Shown here in pieces: positions 1 through 6,175 of a stretch of 6,943 nucleotides of DNA. The stretch spans positions 1 to 6,943 of the forward strand of contig JAOUEK010000104.1 in assembly GCA_029858755.1 (NCBI GenBank), read 5' to 3'. Source of the stretch: Thermoleophilia bacterium (GTDB taxonomy: Bacteria; Actinomycetota; Thermoleophilia; Gaiellales; Gaiellaceae). Under the pieces are notes generated by a model. That model did not search any database, was not told the origin of the DNA, and was given only the letters and a program-made list of their open reading frames with translations. Within the stretch, counting starts at the first letter, position 1. The number at the start of each line of letters is the position of its first letter. The position numbers and the translations under genes are program-made.

Positions 1-451
1 CGTCGCGAAGGGCGGTCGCCGTGGCGCCCGCGCGCGGCGAGCGCATGACCGGGCCTCGGGAGAAGCGACGGCCGCCCGGGTCGAACAGCTCGGTCGTCGC
101 CAGGACGCCGCCGACGCCCCAGCCTCCCGCGACGAGCACGCGGCCGTCACGCAGGCGTACGGCGACGTGATCGTCTCGCCACTCGAGCAGCCGGCCGGTG
201 GACACGAACCGACCGGCGCTTCGGTCGTAGACCTCCGCGACAACCGCCGCGTCCCCGCCGAGCTCGCAGCCTCTGCTCTCGCAGCCGCCGACGACGAGGA
301 CGTCGCCGCCCTCGAGAGGCGTCGCCGTGTGCACCGCCCGGGAGACGGTCATCGAGGCGGTGGGCGCGAGCGAGCGCGGCGCGCTCGCAGACGCGACCGC
401 GAGCGGGACCGCGAACGCGAGCACCACGAGACAGGCTCCTGAGCGGCGCAT
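1..451 (-). CDS. Secreted Kelch-repeat beta-propeller protein (partial, N-terminal 150 residues)
   Basis: Reading leftward from an ATG at 451-449 gives 150 codons without a stop up to the window edge, so the C-terminus is missing. Residues 1-24 look like a signal peptide: MRR start, hydrophobic LVVLAFAVPLAVA core, small-residue ASASA region suited to signal peptidase cleavage. Two Kelch-type blades follow. The first has VLVVGG (51-56) then AEVYDRSAGRF (72-82); the second has VLVAGG (105-110) then TELFDPGGRRF (120-130). The Gly-Gly doublet followed by an aromatic-containing strand is the Kelch signature, shared with galactose-oxidase-like propellers. The protein is probably exported and may bind or act on glycans or proteins outside the cell; no catalytic residue can be judged from this fragment. 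No good Shine-Dalgarno precedes the ATG, but no other in-frame ATG lies just upstream and the signal peptide supports this start. Confidence 0.85.
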   Translation of the reverse strand, partial: MRRSGACLVVLAFAVPLAVASASAPRSLAPTASMTVSRAVHTATPLEGGDVLVVGGCESRGCELGGDAAVVAEVYDRSAGRFVSTGRLLEWRDDHVAVRLRDGRVLVAGGWGVGGVLATTELFDPGGRRFSRGPVMRSPRAGATATALRD

Positions 452-472
452 ACCCGTCGTCCATCGTACGCA

Positions 473-492
473 GCGCGGCCGCCGAGCCGCGC
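473..492. repeat. Short perfect inverted repeat upstream of the Kelch gene
   Basis: GCGCGGC (473-479) and GCCGCGC (486-492) form a 7-base perfect stem with a 6-base loop, 22 bases upstream of the Kelch gene start. It could form an mRNA hairpin or an operator. In DNA this GC-rich such palindromes also arise by chance, so the functional call is weak. Confidence 0.25.
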
Positions 493-558
493 GCCGCCGC
501 CGCGGGGCCACGACGCGACCGCTCGCGCCCGTCGGGCGGCGCCCTCCGCCCGCGACCG

Positions 559-586
559 CTCAGCGCAGGTCCTTGTTCGGCTCCTG
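559..586. repeat. 28-base direct repeat, left copy
   Basis: The copy begins ctcagcgcaggtc and matches 4321-4348 in the same orientation with two mismatches. Similarity stops sharply at the stop-codon side. The two copies bracket a block of about 3.7 kb. Confidence 0.7.
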
Positions 587-607
587 CCCAGTCACGAGGC
601 CCGCGAC
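559..607 (-). pseudogene. Orphan 3' tail of a family 2 glycosyltransferase gene
   Basis: On the minus strand this stretch ends in codons for QEPNKDLR and a TGA stop at 560-562. The intact glycosyltransferase at 4322-5266 ends in QESNKDLR and TGA. At the DNA level 559-586 matches 4321-4348 at 26 of 28 bases. Just upstream the reading (GLVTG before QEP) loses its resemblance to the FAMWFD of the intact protein; allowing a one-base gap restores scattered matches for about ten bases. No glycosyltransferase catalytic motif (PAYNE, VVVDD) is found in the roughly 600 bases upstream. It is therefore a remnant: either the end of a decayed paralogue or a copy of the gene's 3' end left by an insertion. 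Confidence 0.55.
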
Positions 608-818
608 TACGCCGCGCACGCGGCTGCCAACGCCCCTGTGCCAATACCGTGCAAGTCGGAATGTGTCTCGCCGAGCGCGAGAAGTGGCCACAGACTGACC
701 ACGTCGAGGGAGAACGGAAGGGCTGCTCGAGCGAACTTGATCCACGGTGCGCCACCGGAGAGAGTCGATGGCAGACCCTGTGTCGTGACCACCGAACGCG
801 GTCGGGTTGTGTCGGGTG
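608..818. other. Stretch with no supported gene
   Basis: I see no convincing coding pattern, tRNA, terminator or repeat here. Both strands have short open frames, but their translations are rich in Arg and Ser with no recognisable motif and no consistent third-position GC bias. It lies between two apparent gene remnants and is probably decayed sequence. Confidence 0.4.
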
Positions 819-1142
819 CTACCGGTCGCCGAGCATGGACAGGGCGTAGTCGCCGGCGTCGATATGTCCAGGCTGCGCCCTTCTTCGCGGGCGGTGATCA
901 TCGCCTGAGCATCGGGGTGCCGTGTGAGATCGGCTGCGGTGTCCTCGAAGACCTGCTGTTCGAAGGTTGGAGGTTTGAAGCCGCCGTGGCAGCAGATGGC
1001 TTGCAGTGAGCTCAGGATCTTCGCGGCGTTGTGACACCCCGGTCTGCTTCGCGTTCCCGCGCTTCGTCACCCCAGCCCGGGCGAGGTACGGTTCGAACTT
1101 CGGTTCGGCGACGACAGCCTCACGGCGGGCACGCTCGCGCAC
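819..1142 (-). pseudogene. Probable frameshifted remnant of an unidentified protein gene
   Basis: The minus strand has one open frame ending in a TAG at 819-821, but only its two ends read like protein: AVVAEPKFEPYLARAG near 1118-1070 and DAGDYALSMLGDR at the C-terminus (about 860-819). Between them this frame turns Arg/His/Ser-rich. Over about 1030-863 another frame reads like a normal helical protein (NAAKILSSLQ, FEQQVFEDTAADL, DAQAMITAREEG) with mostly G or C in the third position. A pair of compensating frameshifts near 1035 and 862 would join the pieces into one protein, suggesting decay of a real gene. I do not recognise the family. A conserved domain or transposase motif is not visible, so the origin is open. 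Confidence 0.4.
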
Positions 1143-1232
1143 GTCCCTCTCGCCCTGAGAAACGTGGCCGCTTGCGACGCTTCTGGGGGCCGGTGCTTGT
1201 CTCGCAGGCGTAGCGCGTCACCGAGCGTGCTC

Positions 1233-1238
1233 TACTCT
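1233..1238 (+). promoter_or_regulatory. Possible -10 element for a leaderless transcript
   Basis: TACTCT fits the actinobacterial TANNNT -10 pattern and ends 7 bases before the TTG start at 1246. That spacing would put transcription start at or near the start codon, consistent with the lack of a Shine-Dalgarno there. No convincing -35 hexamer is seen at the usual distance, so this is tentative. Confidence 0.2.
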
Positions 1239-1245
1239 TGACGCC

Positions 1246-1701
1246 TTGACGGGCTCCCTCCGACTCGACGTCGCCCGGACGGCGGTGCTCGTCTGCGTAG
1301 CGGTAGCCGTCGTCACCGTGCTCGTGCAGCTGCCGCGATCGATGCGCACGCTCGACGCGCGCGCGGAGCGCTGGCCGACATTCAGCTACGAGGATCGCGA
1401 GTTCGGCGCCGGCAACAGCATCATCCCCGATAAGCAGGTGCTCTACGAGGCGCGCGCGGTCATCGCTCGGTCGGCACGCTACGCCGTCATCACCGGCGAC
1501 GCGCCGATCGAGGATGCGAGGGAGTTCACGCGCCAGTTCGCCCCCGACTTCGCGCGCTTCTTCCTGATGCCGCGCCGCCCCGACCAGTCCGCGCCGTGGG
1601 TGATCTGCCTCGGCTGCGATCCCGCACGCCTGCCTGAGAAGACGCAGACCCTGTGGACGAACGGTCAGGGCAGCTCCCTCCTGCGGGTGGAGGGACGATG
1701 A
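1246..1701 (+). CDS. Small membrane-anchored extracytoplasmic protein with a CxxC motif
   Basis: The 151-residue protein starts at a TTG. It has one N-terminal hydrophobic segment (about residues 9-29, VARTAVLVCVAVAVVTVLVQL region), then a soluble domain of about 120 residues likely outside the membrane. Visible features are SARYAVITGD (76-85), FARFFLMPRRP (102-112) and CLGC (121-124) in WVICLGCDP. No catalytic family is recognised. Its stop overlaps the start of the GT-C-like gene (ATGA at 1698-1701), so the two are translationally coupled and probably work together; small tail-exposed partners beside GT-C enzymes are common, but a direct interaction is inference. Third-position GC bias supports coding. 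The TTG start is the best placed, since no ATG or GTG occurs nearby in frame, but an earlier start cannot be excluded because no in-frame stop was found down to 1201. Confidence 0.75.
   Translation: MTGSLRLDVARTAVLVCVAVAVVTVLVQLPRSMRTLDARAERWPTFSYEDREFGAGNSIIPDKQVLYEARAVIARSARYAVITGDAPIEDAREFTRQFAPDFARFFLMPRRPDQSAPWVICLGCDPARLPEKTQTLWTNGQGSSLLRVEGR
1689..1694 (+). promoter_or_regulatory. Shine-Dalgarno for the GT-C-like gene
   Basis: GGAGGG lies three bases before the ATG at 1698, inside the end of the preceding gene. It favours this ATG over an in-frame GTG at 1653, which has no such site and would add 15 polar residues before the first membrane helix. The spacing is somewhat short, and coupling through the ATGA overlap may assist. 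Confidence 0.55.
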
Positions 1702-3461
1702 GCATCGCCGCGATCGCCGCGATCATGCTCTTCAACCTCGTCCTGATGGTGACCGGGGCCTGTCTGCTTTGGGGAATCCGCGGTTGGGAGTCGTGGGGCG
1801 AGCTGCTCCGGCTGCTCGGGCTCGCGTACCTGACCGCGGTCTGCTGCTTCGGCGTCGTGCTGGTGAACGCCCTCGTCATCGGGGTTCCGTTCGGCTGGCT
1901 CACGCTCGCAGGACTGTTGGCGTCCCTCGCTGCGGGCGGCCTGGTCGTCGGCCGCCTGCTCGACCGTCGCCTGCCGCAGTTGCCGCGCATCCGGCCGATC
2001 CGGCGCCCGCGGCACACGGCGCCGCCGACCTGGATCGGCACGCTCGGGGTCAGCGGGCTCGTGCTCTACCTCGAGGCGACCTTCCGCGCCGGGCGCATCG
2101 CGCCGCTACAAGAGTGGGATGCGATAGCGTTCTGGATTCCGAAGGCCGAAGCCATCCTCACCTTCGGCGGCCTCGACGAGCGCTTCTTCTCGACCCTTCC
2201 CGGGCCGTCGTACTCGCCGCAGGTCCCGGCGCTCGTGGCGTCGACGTTCAGGTTCATCGGGCATCCCGACCCGATCACGATCCACCTCCAGTTCTGGTTC
2301 CTGTTCGTCGGCTTCATGGCCGCGGTAGCCGGGCTGCTCGCGCCGCGCGTGCGGCCGCTCTTCCTCTGGCCGCCGCTCCTGCTCGTCGCGCTTGCTCCGG
2401 AGATGGTCACGAACGTCCTACTCGTCCAGGCCGACAAGTTGCTCGACTATTTCGTCGCGCTCGGACTGATCCTGATTGCGCTCTGGCTCGTCGACCGCCA
2501 GCCCTGGCAACTCGTGCTCGCGGGCGCCTTCCTCTCCGGGGCGATGCTGACCAAGCGGGAGGGGTTCCTGCTCGTCGCCTGCCTGATCGCCGCGGCGCTC
2601 GTCGCCTCGTGGTCGCACAAGCGAGAAACCTGGCCCCAGCTCCTCGGGACCGCGGCGATCGCGTTCGCGCTCACGCGTCCATGGCACCACTGGTTCGCCT
2701 CGCGCGGGATCGCGAGCGACGACGGACAGGAAGGGCCGGCGCTCGGGTACCTCGGCTTCGTCCGTCACCCCGAGCGCATCTGGCCGTCGCTGCGCCTCAC
2801 TCTCGAGACGCTCTTCGCGAGCGACGTCTGGTTGCTCGTGACTCCGCTCGTCATCGTTGCGGTCCTTGCCGCCGCGCTGGTCGGGTCGAGACTGTTGGCA
2901 CTCTACGCCGGGTCGTTCCTCCTCTTCGGGATGCTCGCCTGCTCGTGGGTGACGGCGACGACCGAGTCGGGGACGCTTCGACCGATCGTGCGCCTGACCG
3001 GCGGGCTCATGCTGCCGATGGCCGGCCTGCTTCCGCTGCTGCTCCACGCGGTCTGGGCGCGCGCCGGCAGCCCACCCGCCCTCGACCGTATCCAGCGCGC
3101 GCTTCCCGGGCCGCCACGGCGAGCGGCCGCGCTCGGGCTGATCGCCGTCGCCGCGCTCGGCTATCCGGTCGCCGTGCTCGCCGGCGGCGGCCCTCCCTTC
3201 CCGACCCGGGCCGACTGCAGCGCCTCGGCGACGGCCGACGGCGACCTCGAGCTCGTGCTCGGCACGTTCGACTCCTTCACAGAGGCGGTCCCCTTCGCCG
3301 AGAAGGTGAAGAAGATGGGATTCATCCACGCTGAGCCGCATGCGAACGGCTGCGGGCAGGTCGAGGTCGGCGTGCCGGAATACCCGACGCTCGCAGGCGC
3401 CGAGGATGCTGCCGGAGAGGCTCGCCGAGCCGGCCTCGAGCCGAGTGTTCAGCGACGCTGA
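1698..3461 (+). CDS. Multi-membrane GT-C-like glycosyltransferase with C-terminal SPOR-like domain
   Basis: This 587-residue protein is mostly membrane helices: roughly 5-27, 36-60, 65-86, 113-130, 196-234, 252-266, 271-305, 314-328, 376-416, 434-452 and 476-496. The loop after the early helices has EWDAIAFWIPKA (139-150); an acidic residue beside aromatics in the first large extracytoplasmic loop, followed by WxxKA, is typical of GT-C enzymes (ArnT/PMT-like), which transfer sugars from polyprenyl-phosphate donors on the outer face of the membrane. D141 is the candidate catalytic or metal-binding residue. After the last helix, residues 516-587 form a soluble tail with two similar halves, LVLGTFDSFTEA...KKMGF and VEVGVPEYPTLAGAEDA...RRAGL, the pattern of SPOR peptidoglycan-binding domains. 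Two cysteines (507, 552) flank the first half. The protein is coupled to the preceding small membrane protein. Substrate and acceptor are unknown; the GT-C call is from fold-level features, not a close family match. Confidence 0.85.
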   Translation: MSIAAIAAIMLFNLVLMVTGACLLWGIRGWESWGELLRLLGLAYLTAVCCFGVVLVNALVIGVPFGWLTLAGLLASLAAGGLVVGRLLDRRLPQLPRIRPIRRPRHTAPPTWIGTLGVSGLVLYLEATFRAGRIAPLQEWDAIAFWIPKAEAILTFGGLDERFFSTLPGPSYSPQVPALVASTFRFIGHPDPITIHLQFWFLFVGFMAAVAGLLAPRVRPLFLWPPLLLVALAPEMVTNVLLVQADKLLDYFVALGLILIALWLVDRQPWQLVLAGAFLSGAMLTKREGFLLVACLIAAALVASWSHKRETWPQLLGTAAIAFALTRPWHHWFASRGIASDDGQEGPALGYLGFVRHPERIWPSLRLTLETLFASDVWLLVTPLVIVAVLAAALVGSRLLALYAGSFLLFGMLACSWVTATTESGTLRPIVRLTGGLMLPMAGLLPLLLHAVWARAGSPPALDRIQRALPGPPRRAAALGLIAVAALGYPVAVLAGGGPPFPTRADCSASATADGDLELVLGTFDSFTEAVPFAEKVKKMGFIHAEPHANGCGQVEVGVPEYPTLAGAEDAAGEARRAGLEPSVQRR

Positions 3462-3464
3462 ACG

Positions 3465-3820
3465 ATGCGCGTTCTCGTCCTCACGACCTCAGATCTGTGC
3501 CATGGGAGCGAGTTCGAGGCAGAGGTCGTATTGCCGGCTGCTTCGATCGGAGTGCATCGTGCGGGCATCGCGTGTTTCCCACGGTGTCCAACTCGGAGGC
3601 CGGAGGAGGATACGTCGCGGGTCGGCGCGCGGTCATCGTCGACGAGGCGGACTTCGAGCGCGCCCGCGAGCTCGTTGCCGCGTACGGGGTCGCGCCGACG
3701 TGCGTGGAGAGCGGCGTGCCGATTGGCGACGACGGCCGCTGGTACTCCGACGGCACCGGCGAGCTCGTGCCGTACCGCGCGGCATGCACGGCTCGAGAGT
3801 TCGGAGACGATTGCACCACC
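3465..3820 (+). pseudogene. Frameshifted remnant of a small protein gene, possibly DUF2007-like
   Basis: An ATG three bases after the GT-C-like stop opens MRVLVLTTSDL and EFEAEVV in one frame. The second frame then carries RLLRSECIVRASRVSHGVQLGG-like sequence (about 3538-3600), and the third carries RAVIVDEADFERARELVAAYG (about 3629-3690) with strong third-position GC bias that lasts to about 3815. In that order the pieces resemble short DUF2007-type proteins: an EAE helix, LL.SEGI, then V.V...D.ERARELL. No single frame gives an intact protein, so at least two frameshifts are implied. The third frame runs on without a clear end and into the next gene. The family call is weak; the multi-frame pattern is seen directly. 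Its place right after 3461 suggests it was the third gene of that operon. Confidence 0.4.
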
Positions 3821-3891
3821 CGAAGAGTAGGAACGAGTAGCCTCGGCGACGCGTGTGAAGGCCAACCACATATGGGCAGGCGGCTGCGGCC

Positions 3892-4284
3892 GTGGGCGTC
3901 ATCAGCGAGAGCGCCGACCCGGATTTCGAGACCGAGTTCGGAACGACGGAGAGCGCACGAGCTGGGCTCGCGAAGGACGTCGCCGCGATGACGGCTCACG
4001 GCGGAGTGATCGTCATCGGCGTCATCGAAGCAGGCGGTGTGGCCGACCGCCTCATGCCGGTCGCTCTCGACGGCTTGGTGGAGCGAGTCCAGCAGGTGAT
4101 CGACAGCCACGTTCGACCGCCACCCGCTGTCGAGATCAGCATAGTGCGCGAGTTGGAAGCCGACTCCGACGGCCTCGTCGTCGTCGAGATTTCGCCATCC
4201 AGGCTCGCGCCTCACTACGCCAACGAGAGTTTCCCTCGTCGCTCCGGCCCCGTGACGGCCTACATGGCAAACCCGTTCGGATAG
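3892..4284 (+). CDS. Short AlbA_2 (Schlafen-type) domain protein, apparently truncated
   Basis: The 130-residue protein, from a GTG start, covers most of an AlbA_2 putative nucleic-acid-binding domain: ETEFG (13-17, in place of the usual E-x-EFK), LAKDVAAM (26-33), HGGVIVIGV (36-44), PPPAVEI (76-82), VVVEISPS (96-103), APHY (106-109) and RRSGPVTAYM (116-125). In most bacterial relatives the domain lies at the N-terminus of a protein of several hundred residues with ATPase-like or winged-helix parts; here the frame stops just after the domain. The usual Asn of the AMANT-GG motif is also altered (AMTAHGG). No Shine-Dalgarno is visible, and the frame is closed by a TGA at 3856-3858, so there is little room for a longer N-terminus. 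It may be a functional stand-alone domain or a degraded copy; neighbouring debris favours the latter. It ends 37 bases from the convergent glycosyltransferase gene. Confidence 0.7.
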   Translation: MGVISESADPDFETEFGTTESARAGLAKDVAAMTAHGGVIVIGVIEAGGVADRLMPVALDGLVERVQQVIDSHVRPPPAVEISIVRELEADSDGLVVVEISPSRLAPHYANESFPRRSGPVTAYMANPFG

Positions 4285-4320
4285 CCACCTCGCGACACAC
4301 GGCAACACCGGGCGACACCC

Positions 4321-4348
4321 CTCAGCGCAGGTCTTTGTTCGACTCCTG
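4321..4348. repeat. 28-base direct repeat, right copy
   Basis: This copy contains the last eight codons and stop of the minus-strand glycosyltransferase gene. It matches 559-586 at 26 of 28 positions in the same orientation. Coding constraint on a conserved C-terminus could explain part of the identity. Confidence 0.7.
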
Positions 4349-5266
4349 GTCGAACCACATGGCGAACAGCGTGAACTGCGTGCCCGAGATGAGGAGGAGC
4401 GCGACCAGGACGATCGTCGGCGTGGTGATCGCGTTCCCGAGGAAGAGCCGCGAGCAGGCGACGATCAGGCCGAGCGCCACGCCGGCCACGGTCATCAGCG
4501 CGCCGAGCACGTAGAAGAAGACGAGCGGGTGGAAGTCGCGGATCACGTACTTCTCCTTCATCCGCCACCAGAAGCCCTTGAACAGCAGCCACGCGATGCG
4601 CGGCGCAACCCGCGTGATCCGGATCCCCGACACCTCCCCCACCCCGTAGATCGGGCGCGAGGGGACGTCACGGACGCGCGCGTCGATCACGTTCAGGTGC
4701 ACGAGCAGGTCGTTGGGGAACCCGTAGCGGAGGTAGATGCGGTCGAGGTCGAGCCGCCGCAGCGCGTCGAGCGAGAGCGCCGTGTACCCCGCCTGGGAGT
4801 CGGCCACGTGCCAGTAGCCGGAGGCGATCTTCGTGAGCAGCGAGAGCACGGCGTTGCCCAGGTAGCGGGCATGGGGGATCAGCGTCCACGCCTCTCCCGT
4901 GACGAGCCGGTTGGCCTTCGCGTAGTCCACCTCGCCACGCGCGACGGGGGCGACGAAGTCCACGAGCTCGGCGGGGTCCATCTGGTTGTCGGCCGCCATC
5001 ACGCACGTGACGTCGATCCCCTCGTCGCGGCAGTCGCGGTAGCCGGTGAGGATCGCGGCGCCGACCCCGCCGTTGCGCTCGTGGACGATCACGTGCACGC
5101 GCGGGTCGCCGACCTCGCGGGCCCGCTCCGCGGTGGCGTCGGTGGAGCGGTCGTCGACGACGACGATCCGGTCGACGAAGTCGGGGATGCCGCGAAGCGT
5201 CTCCGCGACCAGCAGCTCCTCGTTGTACGCGGGGACGACGACGGCGACGCGCTTGCCTTCGAGCAC
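4322..5266 (-). CDS. Family 2 glycosyltransferase, polyprenyl-phosphate type, with two C-terminal membrane helices
   Basis: The 314-residue protein has a GT-A catalytic domain: VVVPAYNE (9-16), DRIVVVDDRSTDAT (32-45, nucleotide-binding Asp pair), GGVGAAILTGY (66-76), and MAADNQMDP (90-98), which stands where the DxD metal site of DPM1/DPG-synthase-like enzymes occurs. DSQAGYTALS (156-165) is the later conserved acceptor-side block. Two helices follow (about 247-270 and 284-304) and the tail is QESNKDLR. Such enzymes transfer a sugar from a nucleotide donor to polyprenyl phosphate or a lipid-linked glycan at the inner face of the membrane; the exact sugar cannot be read from sequence. The GTG start at 5266 follows a stop in the same frame by nine bases, and that stop is the end of the chain-length gene, so this is the only sensible start. 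It is the last gene of the operon seen here; no clear terminator hairpin lies in 4285-4321. Confidence 0.93.
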   Translation of the reverse strand: MLEGKRVAVVVPAYNEELLVAETLRGIPDFVDRIVVVDDRSTDATAERAREVGDPRVHVIVHERNGGVGAAILTGYRDCRDEGIDVTCVMAADNQMDPAELVDFVAPVARGEVDYAKANRLVTGEAWTLIPHARYLGNAVLSLLTKIASGYWHVADSQAGYTALSLDALRRLDLDRIYLRYGFPNDLLVHLNVIDARVRDVPSRPIYGVGEVSGIRITRVAPRIAWLLFKGFWWRMKEKYVIRDFHPLVFFYVLGALMTVAGVALGLIVACSRLFLGNAITTPTIVLVALLLISGTQFTLFAMWFDQESNKDLR

Positions 5267-5275
5267 GCCCCCGTG

Positions 5276-6175
5276 TTAGGCGTCGGCTGCGCCCTTCCTG
5301 CGCGCGGCGAGCGGCTCCCAGAGCCAGGCGGCGACCGCGCCGAGCAGCAGGCCGACCAGAGCACCGACCACGGCGGCCGTCCGGCGGCTGGTGGCCGACG
5401 TCCTCTTCGCCGCCGCGCCCTCGATCACCTGGCTGCGCTCGACGGTCTGCGCGAGCGAGAGGAGCTGCTGCGCACTGTTGAGGTTCGCGAACACGGTCGA
5501 GCGCCGCTGCTCCGCGTTGTTGATCGTGGCGTTGGAGTTCGTCGAGACGAGGAGCTTCTCGGACAGGCTCAGGCCCGGATCGGCGAGCGCGATGCGCTGC
5601 TGCTCGGTGGCGGCGGCGATCCTGCGGTCGATCTGAGCGAGCTGCTGCTCCGCGTTCGTGATCTGGTCGTCGAGCAACTCGATCTTGCGCTCCACGTACA
5701 CGGAGACGTCCGTGACCACGGTATCGGTCAGCGAGGCCGCCGCGCGCTCGGCCTTCACGGCCTGCGGCGCCTGCACGACGATCTCCACGAGCGGCGACAG
5801 GTTGCGCGCGGTGCCGGGCGACGTGATCGCCTGTGAGGTGACGTTGCCGCGCAGCTGGCCGATCCGCAGGCCGCTGTCCTTGGCCGCCTGCTCCAGCGCG
5901 GCCTGGGAGCGAATGATCTCGCCGACCGTCCGTGGGTTCGTCTGCAGGCTCTGGATCTGGCCGCCCCCGCCCGGGGTGAACGGCTGCCCGAGGTAGACGA
6001 GTGTGCGAGCCTCCCACACCTTGCCTCCGCTCAGCGAGACGAGCACGCCGAGCACCGCGCCCAGGATCAGGCCTCCGACCGGGAGCCACCAGTGGTCGAC
6101 GAGACGCCGCCACGCGGAGCGGAGATCGACCTCCTGCTCGCCGTCGAGCTCGGGGACGCCGGGCCGGTCGCTCAT
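5276..6175 (-). CDS. Wzz-type polysaccharide chain-length determinant (polysaccharide co-polymerase)
   Basis: The 299-residue protein shows the co-polymerase layout: a short cytoplasmic N-terminus with VDLRSAWRRLVDHWW (16-30), a first membrane helix (about 31-49), a long extracytoplasmic region, and a second helix (about 267-287). The middle region includes WEARTLVYLGQP (54-65) and a probable coiled coil (about 162-250, rich in Glu, Gln and Arg heptads such as DDQITNAEQQLAQIDRRI). A Pro-Gly-rich stretch beside the second helix, usual in Wzz, is not clear. No Walker motifs or Tyr cluster follow the second helix, so it is not fused to a BY-kinase, and no separate kinase gene is visible. It likely sets the length of a surface or exported glycan made with the flanking enzymes. 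Its ATG overlaps the epimerase stop by four bases (ATGA), indicating translational coupling. Confidence 0.92.
   Translation of the reverse strand: MSDRPGVPELDGEQEVDLRSAWRRLVDHWWLPVGGLILGAVLGVLVSLSGGKVWEARTLVYLGQPFTPGGGGQIQSLQTNPRTVGEIIRSQAALEQAAKDSGLRIGQLRGNVTSQAITSPGTARNLSPLVEIVVQAPQAVKAERAAASLTDTVVTDVSVYVERKIELLDDQITNAEQQLAQIDRRIAAATEQQRIALADPGLSLSEKLLVSTNSNATINNAEQRRSTVFANLNSAQQLLSLAQTVERSQVIEGAAAKRTSATSRRTAAVVGALVGLLLGAVAAWLWEPLAARRKGAADA

Noticed and set aside
1653..1697. GTG at 1653 as the start of the GT-C-like protein
   Set aside because: The ATG at 1698 has a GGAGGG just upstream and an ATGA overlap with the previous gene; the extra 15 residues are polar and not part of the fold.
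1769..3334. A 521-codon plus-strand open frame inside the GT-C-like gene
   Set aside because: Arg-rich low-information translation, while the overlapping frame encodes coherent membrane helices and a folded tail.
3481..4308. A 275-codon minus-strand open frame opposite the AlbA_2 gene
   Set aside because: The plus strand carries recognisable AlbA_2 motifs here, and the minus translation has none.
4285..4321. Terminator between the convergent genes
   Set aside because: No stem longer than about three base pairs and no T-run is visible in this gap.
4529..5836. A 435-codon plus-strand open frame opposite the glycosyltransferase and Wzz genes
   Set aside because: Composition dominated by Arg, Val, Asp and His repeats mirrors the codon bias of the opposite strand; no motif is present.
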